The notes below the pieces were generated by a model. The model searched no databases, was not told the origin of the DNA, and saw only the letters and a list, made by a program, of their open reading frames with translations. A stretch of 64,000 bases of DNA from the NCBI RefSeq assembly GCF_020283565.1, contig NC_060059.1:14205501-14269500 (forward strand), read 5' to 3'. The position numbers were made by a program, and so were the translations under genes. Origin of the DNA: Trifolium pratense (Eukaryota > Streptophyta > Magnoliopsida > Fabales > Fabaceae). Of this stretch, positions 31,916 through 43,835 are shown in pieces; positions within the stretch are counted from its first letter, which is position 1; each line of letters opens with the position of its first letter.

Positions 31916-32572
31916 CTGCAATATACAACAACATGAATTTAGACAAAAACCAAAAAATTGATCTTAATTGAATTCAAAACACATGTAGATACTCCTTAAA
32001 CAAATAAAACAAATTAATAGGAACGTAAAAAAGTGAAATTAAATAATTAACTCTACAACACCGACACTTCTGATTGAAGGTGTATCCCTGACACAGACAC
32101 ATGTGATTACATTTACCTAATTCATTTTTTCAAATATTTACCGGTGTCGACATGGTTCATATAATGAAAGCATGTGAAAACAATAAAATCACTATGGCTA
32201 ACAAAAAAGTATAGAAAATGAATTCTTAGAAGCATCCATCCAAATTTCGAAAGGGGTAAATAAAAATTAGATTTTTAGAGTATATTGAATTGAAGCAAAA
32301 CAAAACAAAGTAGTATAGTAGAATTGTTATTATAGTATAGTATAGTATATAATAGCAATGGTAATTTGTGAGAGTAAAACAAAAACGAAAACAGAGATCT
32401 GATGTATGCAAAAGACACGACACGGTAAAGGCGTTTTAGATAAGATTTATGCAGACAAGCAAACAAACAAACCCTTGATAATTGAAACGTTAAACCCTAA
32501 ATTGCAAGAAATATTACTATTGATATAATGAATGAATAAATAAATAAATGGAAGGAGTGGAAGTGAACAAAC
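31916..32572 (-). other. 5' UTR intron of GME
   Basis: Donor CAG/GTTTGT at 32573/32572 and acceptor TTGCAG one base before the ATG give a 657-bp leader intron. Leader introns often boost expression in plants. Inferred from splice consensus only. Confidence 0.65.
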
Positions 32573-32680
32573 CTGAATTGAGGGTGAGGAGAGGGAAACG
32601 AAAGAGATAGTTTAGTGATAATGTGTGGAGGGAGAGAAGGGATTGGTGGATTGTGGAAGGAAAATGGTGATATGTTGTTC

Positions 32681-32688
32681 TATATATA
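32681..32688 (-). promoter_or_regulatory. Probable TATA box of GME
   Basis: TATATATA about 110 bp upstream of the leader-intron donor, followed by a purine-rich leader with AGAGAGGG-type repeats. Position fits a TATA box for a transcript starting near 32650. Confidence 0.6.
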
Positions 32689-34020
32689 GGATGATGAGAA
32701 TGGAGGGCCACCCGTTTGATATTTTGTTTGCAGCTTATAATTGGGTAGCTAGCTATGTAATAATCTGACTATCTACACACACAGACAAAATTTTCATATT
32801 TTCATTCCTCCCTCAGGAAACTTCTCACTTTACACTTACAGTATCTATACTATATATCCATGTTTGGAACCCAATTGCGTTGATCCGATAGTGTTGGTTT
32901 GGGTTTTTTTTAAGGTTTTACATTTGATTCTCTCTGTGGGCTAATTTTGGTGGGTTAGTTCAGCAAAAAAACTCTAACTTTAAATGGGACATCCACAAGT
33001 TGGCGGTGAGATTGGTCCCCTCGAATTAGGGCCAATTTCAGTTTATCTCAATTTTGAATAAAAAATCTCCGTTTTGCCCTAAACTAATCTATATAATGTG
33101 ATGTCTCTACAAGGATAATTGAACTATCCATTTAACATCCCAACTTGAAATCTCGTAATCCAGCATAACTTGGTTCATTGACGTTCATAGGGATGTCAAT
33201 TTGATTTGTAAATGAGAATTCTCGTGAGAATTTTTCCCGGTAGAGATGAAGATGGAGGAGAAAGTCCCAACGAAAGAGGTTTGGAGATCCGGACCGAAAT
33301 TCTCCGTTCCGCGGAGACTCCGTTTTCAAAAACTTTATTAAAATAACATTTATAAAAGTATCTTTATATATTATTTTTAATTGTATTTTCACACAATATG
33401 TATATAAATTTATTTATATATGATGTTTATTATTGTCACAAGACTCATAATAATGTTTTAATTTTGTATTTTTTTTATTAAACTTTTTTTTACAACTAAT
33501 TTAATTGAAAATAATAGAAATTTAATATGTTTTGTTAAGGTTGATGGATCGCGCGAAAATAAGAATGAGAGAAGAATAGTCTTCGAAGTAGATCAGAATG
33601 AGGATGATAAACATTTTAAATGATAGAAAAAAAAAAGTAATAAAATTACTCCTCACTATTCTCATTCGGTTGACATATATAGACTTATATGACATGAGAT
33701 GATTTTTCACCCCGGACACCCCTACTAGGGATGGCAAAATTGTCCAACTTGTTCTATCCCTCCCCGTTATTAACTCGCATAAGAAGGAGAGGAGCGGGTT
33801 AACTAGTGATGGTGGGTTGAAAGTTTCATCCCGCCCCTTTTCATGGCGGATTGCAGGTTGACATGAGTGCCCCGCCAATAATTTTTTGAAAAAAAGCAAT
33901 CAATTTTTTCAAAAATATCATACAAATTTGTAAAAAAAATAAAATAAAAAATTATTTAAGGAAATCAAAATATAAACCAACAAGGTAAAAAAAAAAAATT
34001 ATCATTCAAAAATTTAAACA
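32689..34020. other. Intergenic DNA between GME and the LINE
   Basis: AT-rich. Two GGGATGKCAA-type phrases (33190, 33727) with nearby CCCCGCC/CCCGG motifs look like decayed repeat termini. No gene recognised. Confidence 0.4.
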
Positions 34021-34023
34021 TCC

Positions 34024-36324
34024 ATGATCAATGTAGTCATGACCTCGGTTACTAGCGTCCGTACGAATGTCAAATGGAATGGTGTTAGAGCGGAGTACTT
34101 TCAACCGCAACAAGGTATCAGGCAGGGTGATCCTATATCGCCTTATCTTTTTGTTATTTGCATGGATAAACTGTCGCATTTGATTACGCAAGGAGTTCAG
34201 GAGGGAGAGTGGAAACCTATGAGGGCGGGTAAAAATGGTCCCTTTATTTCGCATCTTATGTTTGCGGATGACTTACTTCTTTTTGCGGAGGCTACTTCCA
34301 CACAAATGAATGTTGTTCTAAGAATTCTTGGTCAGTTCTGCCAATTATCAGGTCAACAAGTCTCTCATGAGAAAACTAGCATCATGTTCTCAAAAAATGT
34401 TGGCCATCAAGTTAGAGAGGAGTTACTACTATTATCTGGCTTCAATGTAACCCCTTCTTTGGGGAAATATTTAGGAGTTCCTCTTGTGGGGAGAGCTCCA
34501 AGGAGATCAGACTATAACTACTTGTTAGATCAGGTAAAGAGCAAGTTATCGGCATGGAAAGCAAAACAATTGTCTTTCGCCGGTAGAGTCACGCTTTCGA
34601 AGTCGGTTATCGAGGCCATTCCCATCTATCCCATGATGACTACTCCCATTCCGAAAGCTTGTTTGAATGAAATTCAGAAAATCCAGCGGGCTTTTATATG
34701 GGGTGACGAAGATGGAAGTCACAAATACCATGCTGTGAGTTGGGACATTGTTACCAAACCAAAAGCTCATGGTGGTTTGGGTATTCGGCGCTTAATTAAT
34801 ATGAATAAAGCTTGTTTAATGAAATTAGGCTGGGCTCTTCGAACTGGTCAACAAGCTCTGTGGATCGATGTTGTGAAAGGTAAATATGTGAGACAAAATT
34901 CAAGTATTGAAGATCCCATTGTGAGAGCGCAAGACTCTACTTTGTGGAAGAGTTTGTCTACTGCTTTACACAATTTTCATATGTATGAATTTTGGACTAT
35001 TGGTGATGGGGCTACTGTGAATGCATGGAGTGATCATTGGTTATTATATGGGAGGCCAATACAAGATCTTGGCATTGTAATACCTCACGAATTGCAAGGT
35101 TGGAAGGTGAAGGACTTAGTGGATAATAATGGAGTTTGGAAAGTAGATGATCTAAGTACATGGCTACCTCAAAATATATTAAATAGATTATTTGCTATTG
35201 TACCACCAAAAAATGTTGCTGCTGCGGACAGGCTAGCTTGGAGAGGCACAACAGATGGAAAATTCAGTATTGCTTCAGCATATACAATGCTTTGTAATTT
35301 TAATGATGACGAGTGGGATGTTGTGTGGCGGCGGGTTTGGCGCCTGCAAGTTTCGGAGCGAGTTCGTAGCTTTATATGGTTGGTGAAACATGATCGTTTA
35401 CTTACAAATTATCGCAAGAGTAAGATGAATGTTTGTACACCTTGGTGTAAGCACTGTGTGGATATAGTTGAAGATACCATGCATGTTCTTCGAGACTGCC
35501 CTTTAGCCAAAGTAATTTGGTGTAATTTGATGAATGGCTTAGCAGGAGATACTTTTTATGCTGCTAATTTGCATGATTGGATAACTATGAACCTGCAGCA
35601 AGATCTTGGGAGAGTGAAGGCAGGTATTTGGAGTTGTGTGTGGGCAGTCGGGTGTCATTTTCTTTGGCTTTGGCGTAACAGAGAGGCTCATGGAGATGAG
35701 CGAGTGAGGCCGAGTCAACCGTGGCAGGTGATCATGAACTGGGTTCATCATTATAAGCGAGCCAATGTTTCGCAGATAGCATTGCATATAACAACTAAGG
35801 AGGTAGTACAAATTGGGTGGAATGGTCCGGAAGGAGATTGGATAATGCTCAATACCGATGGTGCTAGTAGGTGCGGTAGCACTGCTGGATGCGGGGGACT
35901 GCTAAGAAACTCGGGTGGTCAATGGCTCGGGGGTTTCTCGCATCATTTGGGTCGGTGTAATGCATACATTGCAGAGCTGTGGGGGGTCTTTGATGGTCTC
36001 ACGTTTGCATATGATAGAGGTTTCAAAAAGATTGCGCTGCATATCGACTCTAATGTTGTGGTACACACTCTTCAAAGCGACAAGGATGGAAGTGTTGTTG
36101 GATGGAGAATTATTCAAGAAATTAGACGGTTACTTGGTATGGATTGGGAAGTTAAGATTTGTCACTCTTATCGTGAATCAAATGCTTGTGATGATGCTCT
36201 TGCTAATTTGGGGTGTGATCATGAGCCGGGGATGCGTGTGTATGAGCAATGTCCTGTGAGTCTGAGCTCATTGTTGTTAGCTGATGTTATGGGGATAACT
36301 ACCCCTAGAGTCATCTCTCTGTAG
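34024..36324 (+). CDS. LINE reverse transcriptase C-terminal part with zf-RVT and RNase H, 766 aa
   Basis: Begins inside the RT domain: QQGIRQGDPISPYLF (about residue 29) and the catalytic HLMFADDLLLF (about residue 78). The connection region carries YLGVPL and LSFAGRVTLSKSV. Then comes a zf-RVT domain (about 430-520; RVRSFIWLVKHDRLLTN with CTPWCKHC). The RVT_3-type RNase H (about 605-745) has the four expected acidic positions in LNTDGAS, IAELWGV, LHIDSN and CDDALANLG. The frame is uninterrupted, so this copy is fairly young, but with no endonuclease or complete RT it cannot move by itself. Confidence 0.88.
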   Translation: MINVVMTSVTSVRTNVKWNGVRAEYFQPQQGIRQGDPISPYLFVICMDKLSHLITQGVQEGEWKPMRAGKNGPFISHLMFADDLLLFAEATSTQMNVVLRILGQFCQLSGQQVSHEKTSIMFSKNVGHQVREELLLLSGFNVTPSLGKYLGVPLVGRAPRRSDYNYLLDQVKSKLSAWKAKQLSFAGRVTLSKSVIEAIPIYPMMTTPIPKACLNEIQKIQRAFIWGDEDGSHKYHAVSWDIVTKPKAHGGLGIRRLINMNKACLMKLGWALRTGQQALWIDVVKGKYVRQNSSIEDPIVRAQDSTLWKSLSTALHNFHMYEFWTIGDGATVNAWSDHWLLYGRPIQDLGIVIPHELQGWKVKDLVDNNGVWKVDDLSTWLPQNILNRLFAIVPPKNVAAADRLAWRGTTDGKFSIASAYTMLCNFNDDEWDVVWRRVWRLQVSERVRSFIWLVKHDRLLTNYRKSKMNVCTPWCKHCVDIVEDTMHVLRDCPLAKVIWCNLMNGLAGDTFYAANLHDWITMNLQQDLGRVKAGIWSCVWAVGCHFLWLWRNREAHGDERVRPSQPWQVIMNWVHHYKRANVSQIALHITTKEVVQIGWNGPEGDWIMLNTDGASRCGSTAGCGGLLRNSGGQWLGGFSHHLGRCNAYIAELWGVFDGLTFAYDRGFKKIALHIDSNVVVHTLQSDKDGSVVGWRIIQEIRRLLGMDWEVKICHSYRESNACDDALANLGCDHEPGMRVYEQCPVSLSSLLLADVMGITTPRVISL

Positions 36325-36369
36325 TTTCTTTTCTTTTGGGCTTTGGCCCCTTTTGTATCCAAAAAAAAA
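34024..36369 (+). mobile_element. 5'-truncated LINE (L1-type) with poly(A) tail
   Basis: One long ORF followed by a short 3' UTR and A10 at 36360-36369. The endonuclease and the first RT blocks are missing, the usual outcome of incomplete target-primed reverse transcription. No clear target duplication found. Confidence 0.88.
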
Positions 36370-38400
36370 ATATCAAAGAAACTACTCAATTTATATTCAA
36401 AGATAATGCTCAATCCCAATATATGGATATAGGTGTCTCTCATTAATAAAATTTTAACTTTATTTAGAAAAATGTATAATTTTCTTTTTTTGAAAAAAAT
36501 TACCTTTATAGTGTAGGAAATCAGAATATGCCTTTATTCGTCAAAAGAATCATTCACTAAATCCAGATTGATTAAGATTTTCCTCTTTCCCACTAAAAGG
36601 TGATATGGGAAAGTCATTCAAACACGTTGCATATTATGAACCGAACAAAAGCAAGGAAAGTCTTTCAAGATCAATAATGATACCCAATAAACATTTTTTT
36701 TTTTAAAATCACTTGGTTATCAATAGCTAGTTTAACACGATAATATATAATGTACTAATTCACAATTTAAAGGTTAGGTAACTAGGATTATTTTAATGAG
36801 TAGGGTCTCAAACCATAAGAAACAAGATTTGTAATTTATTTACTAGTACTAGAGCACACCGTGACGTATTGGCTGCGTTGATAAAGAACAAACACATGAA
36901 TCCAGTTGGTCTAAGGAGTAAGGTTGAAGTAAGCACTTCTTTCTACCTCCTAATTCCTAATAGCTAGAAATGATGAGTACAAAAGGCAAGCAGAAGCAGG
37001 TAAAAGGAAACTACTGGGAAACTGCTTTCAAATGCATACAACTACACTAGCTAGCTTCTTTTTGTTTTATTTCTATAAGTTCTCTCCATGAAAGATAATC
37101 TTATTTGAAACACATGTCGAATACTGTATTAAATATGAATATCTTTGTAACCGTCGTGATTGAAATATTAGTTGATAACGTCGTTATGAGAATCTAATTT
37201 TATGTTATGTTTATGATAAATAATAAATATTTCAAATATTGTTTGTCATTGTCACACCTTCAATCAATAACTAATTTAAAATTTTGTTTATAATAACCAA
37301 TTTTATAACTATTCTTCAACAAATAAAAAAATATATATTATTTTGATTCGAGTGAAACTGAAAACAAATCATTTAAATGAAGTCATGGGTTCTTAGTCTT
37401 ATAAATTAAAAATGTGGAGACTTTAATGAAGGTGGTTAGTCTAGTTCTCGATAGAGATTAATAAAATTGTTGAATACTTCACACCAATAATATGGTTAAA
37501 AAAATATAAATCTAAATGATTCGTGCAAGACATGCATAAATTAGTATTCACTCTAAATTATAAGATTTTGGTTTTTGTTAGATTGTGTTATTAAGAAAAT
37601 TAGGTACTACAATGTGAAAGAAAAGGCAATTATCCTTTGAGGTTTGAGTTACTCTTGTCAATTTTGTCCTGTCTACTCAGCCCAGTGTGTGATGAAATGA
37701 AATTGACAAAAAGTACAAAACTTTGTTTGGGTGATGATGAGAATCATTGCAAAATTCATATGGTTGCTTGGAAGGATATTTACCAACCGAAAAATGAGGT
37801 CCTCTACTCAAAGTATAAGGGTGTGTGATTCTCAAAACAACAAGTACACAGGATAGAACTTTATGATAAGATAACATTGTGACGAAGAGAGATATGATGA
37901 TAATATTTTTATATTCGAGAATAAAATAGGTTGTATTTTTTATAGTTGTAATAAGGACAAAAAGTTGTCATGTGGTTTAGTGAGGATAAAAAATCTTGTT
38001 TTTGTTGTGTCTCTTGCTACCTGTTTTGTCCAGTCTCATAACCAGTTTTTAAATCAAATAGGATATAACAAAAGTTGTCCAGTTCAATCATCTGTTTTTT
38101 TAGCAGATCAAACAAATCCTAAATGGATTCAGGAGTTAGTTACTTGTATTAAAGAAGGACAAATTTTCAAATATTTGAAGGAAGTTGAAAAGAATCATTG
38201 TTAAAGATTAATACAATTGAGCATGTGAGATTTTGGACGATCATTGGATCCATGGAGTGGGCAATCAAAGTCTACATAACCTTCGTGCTATATATGATAT
38301 TGAAGGATGTCACAAAGTTAAAGATAATATTTTATCTTTAGGGAGTTGGTACTTGAGGAACTTATGTCAATTCTTCATGTAGATGGTTGCAATAGCCTTG
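36370..38400. other. AT-rich intergenic DNA
   Basis: Several 60-80 aa ORFs without motifs; nothing recognised. Confidence 0.5.
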
Positions 38401-38409
38401 ACCACGTAT

Positions 38410-38700
38410 TTAATCCCTTGTGTTTATTTTAAGTTTTTAATTTGGTCACTTACATTTAAAACATATTAATTTGGTCTCTTATACGTTTTTACCGTTTGCA
38501 TTAGTTAGTCCTTTCCGTCAATTTTGTCATATGTGGCAACCAGTTTGCATATGTGGACAGACACGTGGACACGTTGTCACGTATATAGTTCAAACGGTGT
38601 TAGTGACAAAATTAACGGAAATGACTAAATTGAAACCTAATAGAAACATAAGGGATCAAATTGAAACCTAAAATAAACGTAAGTGACCAAATATGTAATT
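38410..38700. mobile_element. MITE-like long imperfect inverted repeat
   Basis: The left arm (AATTTGGTCACTTACATTT, CTTTCCGTCAATTTTGTCA) pairs with the right arm (AACGTAAGTGACCAAAT, TGACAAAATTAACGGAAA) around a centre at about 38565 that contains GGACACGTGG-like palindromes. Flanking TTAA on both sides is a possible target duplication. Related sequence occurs at 50010-50120. No coding. Confidence 0.65.
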
Positions 38701-39499
38701 AAGTCGTTGCAATATTAGTAAGTCATAGTACTTACTCTCATGCCCTAAGGTAGTATCGATGAATTAACTTGGTTAGGATTTACTAATGGTACTTTTTCTA
38801 TAAATATTAAATAATGCCTATAATAGTTTATACCCAAATTTGTCAACTCCCAATACATATATTTTTAAACTTATGGCTTAAACATATGAGATTATTGCGT
38901 TAGAGTTGCACCATTGGAGATGCCTTATGTGTTCTTGACGCGGCATGTCATCTTAGAGTATGTGCCCTATGTGTAACGGTGAAGAAATCCTTCTCCATGC
39001 AAAGGATGTTTGGTTATATGTTACTATATCCAATTGAGTTCTTTTAGTATGAGGATAATATAATGTTGAGGATCAACCTTTTATAATGTTGAGGATCAAT
39101 CTTTTAAGGTGATAAATTAGAATTTAAATTATTTAGACACACTCGCATAAATAGAAAAAAGGTAGGAAAAAAAATCATTATTAGTAAAATAAATAATTAA
39201 ATAAGTACTATATGTTTTTATGTGTGTGGCCTAAATAATTTAAATGTGTAATCTTTTTTGTGTTTGCATGGGTATTGATTAATCTTTTTGTTTTTAGAGT
39301 AGTTGTTTTTATGTGAACCTTAAACTTTTGAGATTCTCCATGGCACATCTTGTATTACTTCAGACTATCCGTTGGTTTTAATATATTTTATTTTTATTTA
39401 TTCAAAAAAAATTATTTATTTATTTTGGACGAAAATTTAGATGTGTAATTGTGTGGTCACGATTATTATCTTTCTTTGAGCGGACTTGGGGGACTTTAT
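38701..39499. other. Intergenic DNA
   Basis: AT-rich, with a directly repeated phrase ATAATGTTGAGGATCAA(C/T)CTTTTA at about 39057 and 39082. No gene seen. Confidence 0.45.
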
Positions 39500-40872
39500 G
39501 GCCCTAATCAAATGATAGTTCTTCAAATGTTGCCATCAGACTCTTCTTTAGCTTATTTTTAAATTGTTGTTTCTTAGAACTGTTCCTCTTGTACTTATCC
39601 TTGGAGGACATTTCTGGACAATCAACAATGAAGTGTCCCGACTTTTTGCAATTAAAACAGTTCTTCTGTTCTTATTTCTTTCTAGAGTTTCTTGAGACAC
39701 TTCCTCTGAAGTTATTCTTGTTGAATTTTGCCCATTGTTAGAAACTCTTCATCTTTCAATTCATCCTCTTGGCCATCTGCAGAAGGTTTTTCTTCAACCT
39801 CAACAAGCTTGGCCTTAAGAGCTTTAGGAGAAGTCTTTGTTGACTGTAAAGCCACTGACTTAGACTTCTTCTAAGCTGCTGCATCAGCATTCAGAACCAT
39901 CTCATGGCTTCTGAGATTACTGATCAGAACCTTAAGACTCATATTCTTGAGATTTTGAGTTTCCTCAATAGCAGTTACCTTAGGTCTCCACACTAGAGGT
40001 AAACTTCTTAGAATCTTCTGAACATGGTCATAGGTAGTATAACTCATTTTCAAGACCTTAAGACTAGATACAAGAGTTTGAAACCTTGTGAACATGGTTT
40101 CAATATATTCATCTTTTTCCATGGTAAAGAGTTCATATTGTTTGATCAGGAGACTTGCTTTTGCTTTTTGTACCTTTTCATTTCCATCATAAGTAGTACA
40201 TAGAGAATCAAAGATAGATTTGACACTTGATTTATCTCTTATTCTCACATAATCTTCATGCTTGATAGCTCCAACAACGATATCCTTCACTTTATGATGA
40301 TTCATGTAAATCTTCATATCAACAGCAGAGAGTAACTTTCTATCAGTAATAGATAATCTTCCATTTTCATTCGAGTCTTTGAAAGTTACTCCTACTTCAA
40401 CAAGATCACATAACTCATAATCAATGCCAGTAATATAACTGTAGAGTTTTTCCTTCCACCATTCAAAAGTAGAAGCATCACCATTAAAGATAAATGTTTT
40501 TCTACCACTATATCCAGAATGATGTGGAGTAGGATTGATTTTGTCATAGTTGAATGACACTCCTCTAGATGATCCAACAACTTCTGTATTATCAGATTCA
40601 GACATGATGTGTTTTCAAGATCTTTAATGTCTCACTGTTAGGTGAAAGTAACAGATCTGAGCTCTAGATACCAATATAAGGTGAAAACACAAGAAGGGGA
40701 GTTGAAATGTATTTTAAGACAAACTAAATTTTTTTCAAGTTATAGGTTGGTTCTTGTTTCCAGCGGATTAAGCAACACAATATCAAGGGAGAGAAGATAG
40801 ACACAAACAATTTATACTAGTTCCCCTCACAAACCAAGAGTACTTCAGTCCCCTTACACTTCCAAGAGAATA
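39500..40872 (-). mobile_element. Old fragment of the first copia family (gag end to partial LTR)
   Basis: Same order as 4080-5530: zinc-knuckle region, gag, leader, PBS-like GCTCTAGATACCA (mutated) and about 190 bp of LTR with AACACAAGAAGGGG. The LTR stops abruptly near 40872, just before a (TA)n tract. pol and the rest of the LTR are missing. Confidence 0.85.
39503..40605 (-). pseudogene. copia gag pseudogene
   Basis: The ATG at 40605 opens a 244-residue frame ([43 protein letters not shown]), clearly homologous to the gag at 2848-5244. It ends at TAG 39871 where the other copy continues with [11 protein letters not shown]. The downstream CFNCKKSGHF knuckle (near 39640) is in broken frames. 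Confidence 0.88.
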
Positions 40873-40915
40873 ATACCGGGAGTGGGAGATTCGATTACCC
40901 AAGATTTCGAAGCTG

Positions 40916-40917
<2 letters not shown>

Positions 40918-41008
<91 letters not shown>
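40918..41008. repeat. (AT)n microsatellite, about 91 bp
   Basis: Pure AT dinucleotide run; the poly-IY ORF is an artefact. Confidence 0.97.
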
Positions 41009-41009
<1 letters not shown>

Positions 41010-41713
41010 CATAGTAGAACTATTTCAAAAATTGGCAGGCATTATTTATTCTCAAATAATGAAATATTGGTTCAAATTGGTGGACTTGTTGATTTGATAT
41101 GATGCCTTGAATCAGTGAAGTTGAGATCAAACCATGCTATTTGTGTGTTTATATTGTTTTGTTTTTTCATTGGTTTTTTTCTACGAAAATATTCTTAATA
41201 TTCTTACTTGAGTCAAACATAAAATATGACTCTTTTAAAGAGAATCACAAACACTATACATTAACACTGATAACAAGTTTATGAAGCGCAAACACATACT
41301 ACACTAAAAATTATACAAACACTATAAATTAACACTGATTACAGAGTTTTATAGTCTATTGTCTGCCTTAATATCGAGACACACCTAATCCAACAAGTGT
41401 CTAAATTTTGTTGTTCGGTTTAATAAATTTTAGGAGACCCAACCTCCTTGGTTATCAGGCTGTATATATCATTAACTTTAAATCGTTATTTGAAAATTGT
41501 GAGCTTAAGTTAGTGTTTTTGTTGCAGCAGCCATTAGATTAGATCAAAAAGAAGCTTTCAAAGGGAATCGAAATTGAAGTTTGTTTTGCAGGGGAAAGTG
41601 AGTATTTGTGGAGCCCTACAAATCCAATTGAGCTTTGGAGCCACCTTGGTCTTTGTTTCAAATCATCAATATTCTTAATTATCTTATGCTTATTAAACAT
41701 TCTACTACTATAC
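41009..41713. other. Intergenic DNA
   Basis: No gene recognised. Confidence 0.45.
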
Positions 41714-41971
41714 TAAGATATTTTCTCTTTAGGCCCCCATGGTTCTTTTTTACCCTCTGGATTTTACTTTTTTGCCCTTCAATAAAAACTTCGGTTTCTA
41801 TGAACCGAATTTTTTTTGCCTTGAAAAAAAAATTCGGTTTCTGTTAACCGAAATTTTCCTGAATTTGAACTAGAAAAAACTTCGGTTTCTGCGAACCGAA
41901 TTTTTATCAAGGGCAAAATTGGAATATTGGGGGTATAAAAGATACATGGGGGCCGAAGAGAAAATATCCTA
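41714..41971. mobile_element. MITE with TTCGGTTTCTnnGAACCGAA repeats
   Basis: Termini TAAGATATTTTCTCTT and AAGAGAAAATATCCTA are inverted repeats (one mismatch), followed inward by GGCCCCCATG and its near complement. The interior holds three palindromic units of the type TTCGGTTTCTATGAACCGAA at about 41790, 41832 and 41882. No coding. Related palindromes occur at 63900-63985. Confidence 0.72.
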
Positions 41972-43835
41972 TAATAATGATCAAGCCAAATTGGCAACTT
42001 GTAAAGCATTTGTCACTAAGTTCTTGTTTGCTCTTTTAGGCCTTTAACCAACTTTGTGGCCTCAACTTTTCCCCAACTCATTTTCATTATCCAATTTTTT
42101 TAAAACACATTTCTTCAATCCAACCTTTTCTTTCTTTTGTGTATATATATACTCCCCGGTTACATTATAAGGAAATATTGTTCAAAAAAATTATAAGGGA
42201 ATATTCACATTTTAAATTTATTTAATAATATAGTTGGTCAATGATAAAGATCAGATACATTATGTAATTAAGCAAGCATGTATTTATTTACTTTATAAGA
42301 AAAATCTACAAATGTAGTGTATTTTATATTTTTAACGAGTTTAGTTGAATTAGAGTTGAATTGTTAAGAAAAACTTAAAAATTCCATATAAAACAATTAA
42401 TTTTTTCTACGCTATCACTTGTGCTAGACTTTATTTATCTTTCGATCAAAATCTAAATTACCACTACATCATAACAAAATGCAAGTATGATTTTTTTTAA
42501 TCATTGATACAATTCTATCAAATATTTATCATTGTTAAGAAGATATTTGTTAAAATTTCTTAAAGTAGTACAATTGGATGATACGATGGTGAAATGTGAT
42601 TAGACCACTATATTTTTTTTTGATAATCAATTAGACCACTATATAATATTTTGAGGTTAGAAGTTACGTTTAATTTACACGTGATAATTTGATACATGTG
42701 TACTATATATATTAAAACCAAGATATTTTATAAATAATGTTTATCTTTTTATTGAATTTTATGGATAATCACAGCAATAAAGCTAAACAAAAAACATTCT
42801 AAAAACGACGATCCACAAAAGTATGAGTTGAGCAACTTTATAAACTGCATTTCAAATACGTTATTATAACTTTTTAAACTACATATTCAAAGACGTTATT
42901 ATAGTACCTTATCCGAACCCTAACCACTATCTCATTCTAATTTTATGTGTGTATGAACTTATTGAATTTCATGGACAATCAGAGCGATAAAGCTAACCAA
43001 AAAATCTTTCTAAAGACAATCCACTAAAGAATAAGTTTAGATATAAATTGAACCGTTGGTTCATAAATGATTTGTCCTAGATGGTGGTGATTCAACTAGT
43101 AGGAGTTGTAGTAAGCGATGATGAGATAATTTCTTGGTCTTTATCGAGAAAAATGTGTCAGCAAAAATGTTAGCATTTGAACGCTCAAGCAAATATTTGA
43201 AAGAGATAAAAGGGAATGTAGAATTGGAGGCGCTGATATTTCATATATAGGGATTGATGTAAGAATGCTTATTTATATATAGGAGAATATTAGAGTTTAC
43301 ACTATAGTGAGACCCCCATGTGGAGATAATATGTTACATATATAACACATGAATTGTCCTTTATTTTGGGAGCACATTTGGATATTAGGGGCGTTTGACC
43401 TCTTTTTGTGCTCGTGGTTTAATATCGTGGTTATTATGTCACATGATCATTCTTATCCTATTATGATTAGTCTTGATGTATGTTGGACTTTTAACCGATC
43501 TAGAATATGAATAACTCTTTACACTCCAAATTCGAAGACGTTATTAGAGTTACTTTTTCAGACCCTAACCACTATCTCATTCCTAATTTTAGGTGTGTAT
43601 GCACTTTGTTCATCGTGATCTATAAATAAATAAAAAAAGATAAGTCCATCTAAAAACAAAAAGATTAATTAAAAAAAGAGTAATTTGACCCAAAAAAAAT
43701 AAAAAAATTCCATATAGTTGTTTTATGACCAATATACCCTCAACATCTCATTTTCCATAGATTGTAGTAGTTGCCACCATTCATCATCACACACACATTC
43801 ATTCAATCAATCCATCATAGACACAACAAAACAAA
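41972..43835. other. Intergenic DNA with partial internal repeats, including bZIP upstream region
   Basis: A block with TGGATAATCACAGCAATAAAGC (42761) recurs as TGGACAATCAGAGCGATAAAGC (42971). A block AACCCTAACCACTATCTCATTC recurs at 42915 and 43563. No gene. The last ~100 bp are the bZIP leader. Confidence 0.5.

Noticed and set aside
37637..38204. Two short plus ORFs (63 and 79 aa), the second with a hydrophobic start
   Set aside because: No conserved motif or splice context to support a secreted peptide gene; left as intergenic.
40882..41097. 71-aa ORF with a poly Ile-Tyr run
   Set aside because: Translation of the (AT)n tract.
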